From Candidatus Poseidoniaceae archaeon (lineage in GTDB: Archaea; Thermoplasmatota; Poseidoniia; Poseidoniales; Poseidoniaceae), in the NCBI GenBank assembly GCA_013330015.1, contig DUJC01000075.1:1-5847 (forward strand): a stretch of 5,847 nt of DNA, given 5' to 3'. The position numbers and the translations under genes are program-made. The notes beneath the pieces are model-generated. The model did not search any database. It had not been told where the DNA came from and saw only the letters and a list, made by a program, of their open reading frames with translations. Numbering within the stretch: position 1 is the first letter of the stretch; each line of letters starts with the position of its first letter. Positions 1 to 5,734 of the stretch are shown piece after piece.

Positions 1-3000
1 AGACGAAGAGCACTACGAATCATAAGCGGAGCGAGTGCGGCAAGAACAAGAACGCCTGCAAACACCTGTACAAGGCCGATGATGATGAACGAAAACTCGT
101 TCGGTGTTAATCCCGAACGTACTGGATCAATCCACGAAGGAAGTCCAGTCCAAATGAGGAGGAGGACACCGATGAAACCGATGGTTCTTCGTGGTGCTTC
201 CCGATAGGTTGGCAATGAGCCTGCTGGCGTCCGTTTTGCTCGAAACACAGGAACAATCCAGAACAGGATTGGACAAATGAACAGCACAACTGCGCAACCC
301 AAGACAATCCACGCACTGTGGGCCAAGAGGTCACCTCCAATGAAGAAAAGGCCAGTGCTGAACAGGGCAAGTGCTAATGCACCAATGACGAAGAGATAGA
401 GACCCCATGGAACATGCTTTGGGACCCGTAGAGGGACGTTTTTGAGAGCATGAACGATGATCATTTTTGAAGACCACAATGCAGACCCGTACAGCGTGAT
501 AATCGCAATGTGGAATCCCCAAAACCATCCGGCGAACAGCGATGAAACATCCACATGGAACGTAAACACATCTGCTCCAGCACTGGCAAAGACACTCGAA
601 AAACCGATGCCAATAAACCAAGCAAGACCAACACCGAACAATGAACCGATAGCACACCCAATCGTTGCTGCGATTGATCCTTCAATCATCGCAGTGTATC
701 GAAGGTCTGAACGAGTCATACCCAGGGCACGAACAGTTGCGTATTCTTTCTGACGAACATCGATCAGCATTGTGACAATTGTGATGATGAGTAAAATTCC
801 TGCAGCGATGGTGAACGAACCAAAAACGAGAAACATTGCTGATAAGACTCCCGAAGAGGCTTCTGCTTGCTCAAGTGCATCGAGTTTCACCGCCTGCACA
901 GTAAGAGAGAGGTCGCTCATTCCCAACAAGGAGTCAAGATGTTGTTCAAGCGCTGTGAGATTTTGATTTGAAACGTCACCGAAAACAAGCATTGAGCGCT
1001 CGTTTTCATCAGCAACCGCTAGGGTTTCTGCATCGCTCATGTTGATGAGACCGAGAATGACTGGATCCAAATCCGCTAATGTGGACAGTTGGTCATCATC
1101 AATGAAAGAACCGTTGATTGAGAGATTAATCGACTCATCCGATCCATAGGCATATTGAAACAACCCTGTTGCAGAGACTGTGGTATTTCCGACAGAAGAA
1201 AGAGGTTGCAATCGATCACCAATGCGAACATCTCCTTGCCCTACCCTGAGGTTTGAAACGTCCCCGTCAAGAGCAAAAAACATCTGGGGAAGAGAGCCAA
1301 AGCCACCTGCATCGGAAAGAATGGGCAACCGCATCGATACAAACGAACCGTCCTCAAGCAAACGAAGAACAAGACCCGTTTCTTCAACACACCAAGCATG
1401 GGTGGTGTTGACTTCAACGCCAACTTCATAGCAAACCTCTGGAGGTTCCGATGAAGAAATCGGCCACTGAGATGAACTTATTTCAGTGAAAGAATCATCC
1501 CTTGCAACCAGTGGTTGTCTGTAATACAACTCATTCAACAAGCCCTCAACGCGAAGATAGAGGAAGTTATCATCCTGCTTTAATTCCCAGTCGAGAACTG
1601 TTGAAGGAACGATGAGTGTCAATTCAACGTTCTGCTCCGAATCGTCGTTGAGGTCACCGAACCATATCGATGTTGATTCACCTGTTTCAAGGGCAATCCA
1701 TGTGCTCGAATTTGAAGATACTGAGACAATTTTGTGGCCATCTAGGATTATCTGAGTATCCTCAGTGGAAACATTTCCTGCGATGAGCCCGTCATCATAG
1801 GCTGCAAATCCGTATCCGCCATCAACGGAAACATCGTTGACAATATCGCCGCTTGGAACACGCCAGACCCATGATGTGATATTGGTTTCAAAACCGATTC
1901 CTGCTGGCCCCCAGTGCCATAACGTCTCGTTCTCAACAAGGAGGCCATCGATATCTCCGTCGGCCAATGTCAGCAGATTTGAGTTCTGCGATTCGAGGCC
2001 GACGAGAGGCACTTGCAAGACCTCCATCAACGTAGATTCCGGTGTAAGTGTCGAACGATTTTCCACTATACTCGTGACAATTTGAGGCGAAAGTCGCCCG
2101 AGACCATTTGTTGATGCAAGCGTAACAGCGCTTTGTTCGGAGATGAGTTGCAATCCCGATTCGTCAACTCCAATGCTGTTGTTCAAGGTTTCAACAACAG
2201 CATCAATAACCGGATTCATAGCAGTGCGTGTCTCCGTTTCACCATCAAGAGAAATTCGAATTGTGGTAACGTTACCTTCAGATTGTTGCCATTCTTGGGC
2301 AGTGGCAAGATCGGTGAACAAAGCGGGAGCGGTTGTCCCAGCAAGTTGTCCTTGACCACTCATTGCCACAATTTGATAAATCGTGAAATTTTCCTCCACA
2401 CGCTCGATTCCATCTTGAGTACGTACAAACCATCCGAGTTGGATTTCTTCACCCACCACCACATCAAGTTCATCGGAAAAGGCCTTGTTGACAACAACCT
2501 GAGGCGTGGAGGCAAAACGATTGACCTCTTCCAATTCGAACCATGTGAGGCCTTTTTCCTTTGAACCCACCCTCTCACCGTCCTGGTGTTCAAGGGCAAA
2601 CCAAGCGACATTCGGATTTGCCTTACCTTCGGCAGTGACTACAGAAGTCGAGAGAACGCGGCCAGACTGAATGGAATCAATGGTTTGAATTCCTGATGAA
2701 CGGAGGTCCTCGACAACCGATTGCGGGATTTCTGTAACCTGTCCTGCATTTACATCGAAACCAGAAATGAGAAGGTCTGTGTCTCCCCATGCCGCATCAA
2801 CCTCTTCGCGTACGGTTTGATCGAGTGAATCACCTACAATGAGGGAGGAACTGATGATGGCTGACCCGATCATCAATCCTGCCATGAGGAGTGCAGCCTG
2901 GCGTTTTTTCCGCAGAAGTTGTTGCAAAGCCAAACGGAATGCAAGCAATCTTCGTGGAGAGAAGATGGCTTGAACACCGAACAAACTCAAGAGGCCGAAC

Positions 3001-3194
3001 ATGAGTCCACCAACAAATCCATTTAACGAGCTAAAACCAAGCCATGTAAGGATGAAATACGAAAGAATCCCGTCAATCGTTGGTCCAAGAATGATCAGTG
3101 CTCGAGCACCCCTCGAGCACCCTCTTCGCAAGCCATAGGCTGTCACCGACGCTCCTACGAAGATAAGAATCGCAAGCAGCAGCACAAGGAGCAC
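1..3194 (-). CDS. FtsX/MacB-type ABC transporter permease with giant outer domain (partial, 3' end off the left edge)
   Basis: One reading frame stays open from a GTG at 3194 to the window edge (1064 codons, no stop), so the C-terminus is missing. The GTG has an AGGAGG seven bases upstream, inside the ATPase gene. Visible layout: hydrophobic helices at about residues 1-20 and 41-75, a basic stretch (LRKKR, ~93-97), then the MacB-like helix LLMAGLMIGSAIIS (~100-118). A largely hydrophilic segment of about 660 residues (~121-780) follows. An FtsX domain starts near residue 782, including DVRQKEYATVRALGMTRSDL (Met826), the cytoplasmic loop typical of FtsX, and about six more helices follow it. 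FtsX/MacB permeases use ATPase strokes to move lipids, lipoproteins or peptides, or to drive outer-domain movements; the substrate here cannot be told. A MacB core usually has about 200-250 outer residues, so this domain is oversized. It has 14 N-X-S/T sequons and one Cys pair (588, 602). Repeated helix groups near the edge suggest a second FtsX unit beyond it. Confidence 0.9.
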   Translation of the reverse strand, partial: MLLVLLLAILIFVGASVTAYGLRRGCSRGARALIILGPTIDGILSYFILTWLGFSSLNGFVGGLMFGLLSLFGVQAIFSPRRLLAFRLALQQLLRKKRQAALLMAGLMIGSAIISSSLIVGDSLDQTVREEVDAAWGDTDLLISGFDVNAGQVTEIPQSVVEDLRSSGIQTIDSIQSGRVLSTSVVTAEGKANPNVAWFALEHQDGERVGSKEKGLTWFELEEVNRFASTPQVVVNKAFSDELDVVVGEEIQLGWFVRTQDGIERVEENFTIYQIVAMSGQGQLAGTTAPALFTDLATAQEWQQSEGNVTTIRISLDGETETRTAMNPVIDAVVETLNNSIGVDESGLQLISEQSAVTLASTNGLGRLSPQIVTSIVENRSTLTPESTLMEVLQVPLVGLESQNSNLLTLADGDIDGLLVENETLWHWGPAGIGFETNITSWVWRVPSGDIVNDVSVDGGYGFAAYDDGLIAGNVSTEDTQIILDGHKIVSVSSNSSTWIALETGESTSIWFGDLNDDSEQNVELTLIVPSTVLDWELKQDDNFLYLRVEGLLNELYYRQPLVARDDSFTEISSSQWPISSSEPPEVCYEVGVEVNTTHAWCVEETGLVLRLLEDGSFVSMRLPILSDAGGFGSLPQMFFALDGDVSNLRVGQGDVRIGDRLQPLSSVGNTTVSATGLFQYAYGSDESINLSINGSFIDDDQLSTLADLDPVILGLINMSDAETLAVADENERSMLVFGDVSNQNLTALEQHLDSLLGMSDLSLTVQAVKLDALEQAEASSGVLSAMFLVFGSFTIAAGILLIITIVTMLIDVRQKEYATVRALGMTRSDLRYTAMIEGSIAATIGCAIGSLFGVGLAWFIGIGFSSVFASAGADVFTFHVDVSSLFAGWFWGFHIAIITLYGSALWSSKMIIVHALKNVPLRVPKHVPWGLYLFVIGALALALFSTGLFFIGGDLLAHSAWIVLGCAVVLFICPILFWIVPVFRAKRTPAGSLPTYREAPRRTIGFIGVLLLIWTGLPSWIDPVRSGLTPNEFSFIIIGLVQVFAGVLVLAALAPLMIRSALR
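3101..3122. repeat. Exact 11-base tandem repeat (two copies) within the permease gene
   Basis: CTCGAGCACCC occurs twice head to tail, at 3101-3111 and 3112-3122. The first copy also forms part of a perfect 12-base palindrome, GTGCTCGAGCAC, at 3098-3109. The unit is not a multiple of three, so gain or loss of a copy would shift the frame near permease residues 25-31 (GCSRGAR). The present two-copy state keeps the first membrane helix in frame with the rest of the protein. Confidence 0.8.
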
Positions 3195-3196
3195 GA

Positions 3197-3889
3197 CTAT
3201 TCCTCCTCGACAACATCCTGAAGAAAACGCCCATCCGACATCCTTCGAATGGAATCACACTGCTGAGCAATCGATTCATCGTGTGTGACAATGAGGAACG
3301 TCGTATTCCCAACACGACACAGCGTGCGCAATAGTTGTATGATGGAGGACGAAGTTTCAGCATCCAAATTTCCAGTTGGCTCATCGCAGAGCACAATTGC
3401 TGGCCTGTGAACAACGGCTCGCGCAATCGCAACCCGCTGTTGTTGACCACCTGAAAGTTCAGCAGGTCGATGTTCTAGGCGATCACCAAGACCGACTGCG
3501 GTGAGTGCTTTCTTGGCCTCTTTCCGAGCCTCATTCGCAGGTTTTCCTTGAATCAGCAATGGTAACTCGACATTTTCCAATGCGGTCATGACCGGAAGAA
3601 GGTTGAATTCTTGGAAAATGAATCCCATGTGTTTTCCGCGTACGCGTGTTCGTTCGTCATCGCTCGATCCGTAGAGATTCTCTCCGTTGATCAACACGGT
3701 TCCTGAATTGGGTTCATCAATCCCTGAAAGAACGTTGAGTAACGTGGTTTTTCCGCAACCAGAAGGACCCATTATGGCAACCATCGACCCTTGTTCAATC
3801 GAAAGGGACACATCCTGAACTGCCTGAATCACCGACTCTCCGGACTCGTACAATTTCCAAAGTGCTTCAGCATGGAGTGCGAACGCCAT
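3197..3889 (-). CDS. ABC transporter ATP-binding protein (MacB/LolD type)
   Basis: This 230-residue cytoplasmic ATPase powers the FtsX-type permease encoded immediately downstream. All nucleotide-binding motifs are intact: Walker A GPSGCGKTT (41-49), Q-loop Gln93 in FIFQEFNLLP, signature LSGGQQQR (145-152), Walker B IVLCDEPTGNLD (165-176, catalytic Glu170) and the H-loop VTHD (His203). The sequence FQEFNLLP and the signature followed by VAIARA are typical of the LolD/MacB/FtsE exporter subfamily. I chose the ATG at 3889 because the conserved N-terminal strand (ALWKLYESGESVIQAV) begins just after it. A TATA-like element lies about 26 bases upstream, which suggests a leaderless transcript. The frame stays open upstream to an ATG at 4006, but that start would run through the divergent promoter and into the SAMP gene on the other strand. 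The stop is 2 bases before the permease GTG. The gene ends in three Glu codons that double as the permease ribosome binding site. Confidence 0.95.
   Translation of the reverse strand: MAFALHAEALWKLYESGESVIQAVQDVSLSIEQGSMVAIMGPSGCGKTTLLNVLSGIDEPNSGTVLINGENLYGSSDDERTRVRGKHMGFIFQEFNLLPVMTALENVELPLLIQGKPANEARKEAKKALTAVGLGDRLEHRPAELSGGQQQRVAIARAVVHRPAIVLCDEPTGNLDAETSSSIIQLLRTLCRVGNTTFLIVTHDESIAQQCDSIRRMSDGRFLQDVVEEE
3202..3207 (-). promoter_or_regulatory. Shine-Dalgarno site of the permease gene
   Basis: AGGAGG on the minus strand lies within the Glu codons ending the ATPase gene, with seven bases between it and the GTG at 3194. It decides the GTG start of the permease, since no ATG lies nearby in frame. 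Its position suggests that ATPase and permease translation are coupled. Confidence 0.75.
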
Positions 3890-3954
3890 GAAGTTCCATA
3901 CGGCTACGTATTGATAAACTGCCGCATCAACCTCGGTCCATGTCAGGAGGATAC
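3890..3954. promoter_or_regulatory. Divergent promoter region between the ABC operon and the SAMP gene
   Basis: This 65-base gap must hold promoters for both directions. The clearest element is gataaa at 3913-3918 (TTTATC on the minus strand). Its centre is about 26 bases before the ATPase ATG, the normal archaeal TATA-to-start-site distance, so ATPase mRNA may be leaderless. Read on the plus strand, the same hexamer sits 24-25 bases before an ATG at 3940 and would give a short leader to the GTG at 3955. Sharing of one A/T-rich element by both genes is an inference; no operator was recognised. Confidence 0.5.
3945..3950 (+). promoter_or_regulatory. Shine-Dalgarno site deciding the SAMP start
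   Basis: AGGAGG is followed by four bases and then the GTG at 3955; a second GTG at 3961 is ten bases away. The site would be wasted inside the coding sequence if the ATG at 3940 were used, which favours a GTG start unless the mRNA is leaderless. Confidence 0.6.
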
Positions 3955-4182
3955 GTGCGCGTGCTTGCATTCGGAGCCATCGCAGAGGCGATTGGGTCTC
4001 GCACAACGAAAGTCGAATGGCGCGAAAATCTCAGTATTGAGGAGATTGTTGTTGAACTTGAGATGGGTCACTGGCTTGGTCAAGGCCTAGCCGTAGCCCT
4101 GAATGGAGAGCGATGTCCTGTCGACGTTCATTGCCAGCGAGGTGACGAAGTGGCCCTTCTTCCTCCGGTATCCGGTGGCTGA
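3955..4182 (+). CDS. MoaD/ThiS-like small archaeal modifier protein (SAMP)
   Basis: This 75-residue beta-grasp protein ends in PPVSGG (70-75). The C-terminal Gly-Gly is the part that E1-like enzymes adenylate in MoaD, ThiS, Urm1 and SAMPs. The first strand MRVLAFGAIAEAIG (1-14), the helix LSIEEIVVEL (26-35), the strand VALNGE (47-52) and GDEVALLPPVSGG (63-75) follow the family order. The segment between the helix and VALNGE is only about 11 residues (36-46), shorter than I expect for MoaD. Family roles are sulfur carrier for molybdopterin or tRNA thiolation, or ubiquitin-like protein tagging. No moaE, moeB or E1 gene is in the window, so the role stays open. The GTG start follows AGGAGG and places the first strand at the N-terminus as in relatives. 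An in-frame ATG at 3940 would add MSGGY and is the main alternative. The gene lies 71 bases before tatA on the same strand, so co-transcription is possible. Confidence 0.88.
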   Translation: MRVLAFGAIAEAIGSRTTKVEWRENLSIEEIVVELEMGHWLGQGLAVALNGERCPVDVHCQRGDEVALLPPVSGG

Positions 4183-4253
4183 ATCACACGAGAGCACGTT
4201 GCATGATGGCAAGTCTTGAAAGCCTCAACCTCTAGGGCTCCTCGGGGAACAGC
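4183..4253 (+). other. 71-base gap between the SAMP gene and tatA
   Basis: I see no clear TATA element at the expected distance from the tatA ATG and no T-rich terminator. It contains a nine-codon reading frame (4206-4235, MASLESLNL) without a good ribosome binding site. I do not call that a gene. Confidence 0.5.
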
Positions 4254-4556
4254 ATGGCGTTTAGTCCTGGACCGCTTGAAATCATTATCCTTCTTGGTAT
4301 CTTTTTCATCCTCTTTGGAGCGGAACGACTCCCAAAAATGGCCAATGCCCTTGGCCGTTCCAAAGGTGAATTCCATAAAGGGCTAAAAGAAGCAACGACG
4401 GTGGCAACAATCACCGATCTTGAAGCTGGAGGTAAGACACCCGATCAAGTTCTCATGGACCGTGCAAAAGCCGTAGGGATTGATCCAACGGGAATGGCTG
4501 TTGATGAAATTGAAAAGAAAGTCGCTGCACTTGAATCCCTCAACGATGAAGAGTGA
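4254..4556 (+). CDS. tatA: TatA-family twin-arginine translocase subunit with extended C-terminus
   Basis: TatA oligomers form the membrane passage through which folded proteins leave the cell once TatC has bound their twin-arginine signals. This 100-residue protein shows the family pattern: a short N-terminus, one membrane helix (8-21, with Glu9 near its start), the Phe-Gly hinge (21-22), then the amphipathic helix AERLPKMANALGRSKGEFHKGLKEA (23-47). The remaining half is unusual. TPDQVLMDRAKAVGIDPTGMAVDEIEKKVAALE (62-94) reads as two helices joined by a GIDPTGM turn, where typical TatA has a loose charged tail. A stop codon at 4233 in the same frame rules out an upstream start. The site before the ATG (GGGGA) is weak, so the gene may be read from the SAMP transcript or from an unrecognised promoter. 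No tatC is visible. A TatB role is possible, since TatA and TatB are hard to tell apart, but the FG hinge and simple layout favour TatA/E. Its stop directly abuts the nob1 stop. Confidence 0.88.
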   Translation: MAFSPGPLEIIILLGIFFILFGAERLPKMANALGRSKGEFHKGLKEATTVATITDLEAGGKTPDQVLMDRAKAVGIDPTGMAVDEIEKKVAALESLNDEE

Positions 4557-5045
4557 TTAGGCTCGCTTGAGTTTCATCGGAGCTCCACATCGATCACATG
4601 CTTTCACATCATCACGCTTCGAACGTTGAGCTTCAGAAGAGACCTCTTCGGTTTGCCGACAACCGATGCATCGTAGCACCCACTTCCATTGCTTCTTACC
4701 ACCTGTCGTCATAACGCCTTGAACGTCAATACCAGCTTCTCTTGCTACGTTTTTCATGCGATAATCATCCGTTACGAGATTGGTTTGATTGGCATGAGCA
4801 AGAGCGAGAAGGTCAATGTCCACATCGGATAGGCGCGGTAAATCGCCTGTTTTCGCAGCTACATCGAGTATCGATTGGCGCTCTCCTTCACTTGCCATTC
4901 GCCAATCCATGTCGAGAGAATCGATCAACATCCATCGCTGCTCATCAACTCGAGACAATTCTTGTTGTTGCAATATCGAGACAAGTTGTCCACGACAGCG
5001 CTCTATCGGCCAATTGAGCAGAGCGCTGGTGTCAAGGACGGCCAT
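4557..5045 (-). CDS. nob1: Nob1-type endoribonuclease (PIN domain plus zinc ribbon)
   Basis: Nob1 trims the 3' end of small-subunit rRNA during ribosome assembly in archaea and eukaryotes. The 162-residue protein starts with the PIN strand MAVLDTSALL (Asp5). It continues to LSDVDIDLLALA (72-83, Asp76) and LVTDDYRMKNVA (90-101, Asp93/Asp94), the acidic metal-binding set in Nob1 order. A linker rich in Lys and Trp (GGKKQWKW, 115-122) leads to a zinc ribbon with Cys126-x2-Cys129 and Cys150-x2-Cys153. PIN toxins of toxin-antitoxin pairs lack this ribbon and no antitoxin gene is adjacent, so Nob1 is much the better call. I chose the ATG at 5045 because the first PIN strand begins there. Met codons at 5069 and 5099 would add 8 or 18 residues, and the one at 5069 lies within the probable TATA element. 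The length fits archaeal Nob1. The gene is probably monocistronic, divergent from the YqaA-like gene and tail to tail with tatA. Confidence 0.92.
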   Translation of the reverse strand: MAVLDTSALLNWPIERCRGQLVSILQQQELSRVDEQRWMLIDSLDMDWRMASEGERQSILDVAAKTGDLPRLSDVDIDLLALAHANQTNLVTDDYRMKNVAREAGIDVQGVMTTGGKKQWKWVLRCIGCRQTEEVSSEAQRSKRDDVKACDRCGAPMKLKRA

Positions 5046-5066
5046 GGGCAAAGGGTGTAGAATACC

Positions 5067-5072
5067 CATAAA
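5067..5072 (-). promoter_or_regulatory. Probable TATA element of nob1
   Basis: TTTATG on the minus strand is centred about 25 bases before the nob1 ATG at 5045. That matches archaeal TATA-to-start-site spacing, so the transcript would begin at or next to the ATG (leaderless). There is no Shine-Dalgarno sequence before this ATG, which fits. Confidence 0.45.
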
Positions 5073-5111
5073 GAAGACGTCGATAACCCATAGCCTCAAG
5101 AATCCGTATCA

Positions 5112-5123
5112 GCACCTTGGTGC
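5112..5123 (+). repeat. Short inverted repeat directly before the YqaA-like start codon
   Basis: GCACC-TT-GGTGC is a perfect five-base-pair inverted repeat with a two-base centre that ends on the base before the ATG at 5124. It could be an operator half-site pair or a small leader hairpin, though so short a loop would need the stem to open. It may also be chance. The GGTG part could act as a weak ribosome binding site but is too close to the ATG. Confidence 0.4.
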
Positions 5124-5723
5124 ATGATTGGAGAAGAATACATTCTTGACTTCTTCAATCAGTTTGGGCCTTTTGCACTCGCCTTACTCTCGTTTACTGA
5201 GGCAATCATTCAACCCATACCGCCCGATGTGATGTTCCTTCCCATGGCCTATGAGGAACGAGATAGCCCCAGCGTCCTTCTGTGGTTGTGGACCATCGTC
5301 ACAGTTTCCTCGGTCATGGGTGCTGTCATAGGACACACCATTGGGAAGCGCTATGGTACCAAACTCTTGGATCGCTTCGGCAAACCTCACCACCGAGATC
5401 GACTCGAAAGCCTGTTTGAACGATACGGCACGCTTGGCATGTTCATCGCTGCAGTTTCCCCACTACCCTACAAGGTGTTTGGATGGATTGCAGGTGCGAG
5501 CGATATGAAGTTACAACCGTTCATTTTGGCCGGTATTTTCGGGAGAGGGCTCCGATTCGGATTAGAAGCGTTGCTGATTTACCTCTATGGTGATGCTGCC
5601 ATGGATGCAGTGCAGTGGTTGCTGGATCATGAAATCATCATGGCAGTCGTTCTTCTCGCAGCACTTGCTACCTTTCTTTGGTGGCTCAATGGGAAAACAT
5701 CAACGACAAGCGATGCAGTCTAG
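5124..5723 (+). CDS. YqaA-like membrane protein of the VTT/DedA (SNARE-associated) superfamily
   Basis: This 199-residue integral membrane protein fits the YqaA branch of the VTT/DedA superfamily. The first re-entrant segment is FTEAIIQPIPPDVMFLP (24-40), matching the E..(x)..PIPPDV pattern I associate with YqaA. Next come a helix with SSVMGAVIGHTIGKRYG (62-78), then FERYGTLGMFIAAVSPLPYKVFGWIAGAS (98-126), the second re-entrant signature, and IFGRGLRFGLEALLIYLYG (138-156). A last helix spans about 171-188 before a short polar tail. Relatives are linked to lipid scrambling, polyprenyl-phosphate recycling and membrane homeostasis; the YqaA branch itself is poorly characterised. The acidic Glu26 and Arg141/Arg144 are candidate functional residues by analogy. 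The ATG at 5124 gives the usual short N-terminus. No clear Shine-Dalgarno sequence precedes it; gataac at 5082-5087 could be a weak promoter element. It is probably co-transcribed with the LysE-family gene 11 bases on. Confidence 0.88.
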   Translation: MIGEEYILDFFNQFGPFALALLSFTEAIIQPIPPDVMFLPMAYEERDSPSVLLWLWTIVTVSSVMGAVIGHTIGKRYGTKLLDRFGKPHHRDRLESLFERYGTLGMFIAAVSPLPYKVFGWIAGASDMKLQPFILAGIFGRGLRFGLEALLIYLYGDAAMDAVQWLLDHEIIMAVVLLAALATFLWWLNGKTSTTSDAV

Positions 5724-5731
5724 GGTGCGAT
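5723..5731 (+). promoter_or_regulatory. Shine-Dalgarno-like site for the LysE-family gene
   Basis: GGGTGCGAT resembles the archaeal ribosome binding consensus GGAGGTGAT in its GGTG and GAT parts, overlaps the last base of the preceding stop codon, and leaves seven bases between GGTG and the TTG at 5735. It supports the TTG start, since no in-frame ATG lies nearby. Confidence 0.4.
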
Positions 5732-5734
5732 AAA

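Noticed and set aside
457..753. A 98-codon plus-strand frame within the permease region
   Set aside because: It is antisense to the FtsX domain coding sequence, which has clear family motifs, and has no support of its own.
2133..2564. A 143-codon open frame on the plus strand opposite the permease gene
   Set aside because: It lies entirely antisense to a confident coding frame, has no recognisable domain or membrane pattern, and no promoter or ribosome site. It is a shadow frame.
3101..3122. Frameshift or pseudogene in the permease caused by the 11-base repeat
   Set aside because: The frame stays open on both sides for over 1000 codons, and the leading helix with its ribosome site is in frame, so the gene appears intact as written.
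3073..3450. A 125-codon minus-strand frame overlapping the ATPase and permease genes
   Set aside because: It runs out of frame through the Walker B and H-loop codons of the ATPase. Its composition is low in family-like features, and both genes it overlaps are intact.
3890..4006. N-terminal extension of the ATPase to the ATG at 4006
   Set aside because: The extra 39 residues are antisense to the SAMP gene and the divergent promoter, and precede the normal N-terminal strand of the family.
4206..4235. Nine-codon leader peptide before tatA
   Set aside because: It has no good ribosome binding site and no attenuator-like structure. It is only noted because of its similarity to the tatA end.
4557..5045. 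PIN-domain toxin of a VapBC pair
   Set aside because: The C-terminal four-Cys zinc ribbon and the Nob1-type acidic motifs fit Nob1. No antitoxin-like gene is adjacent.
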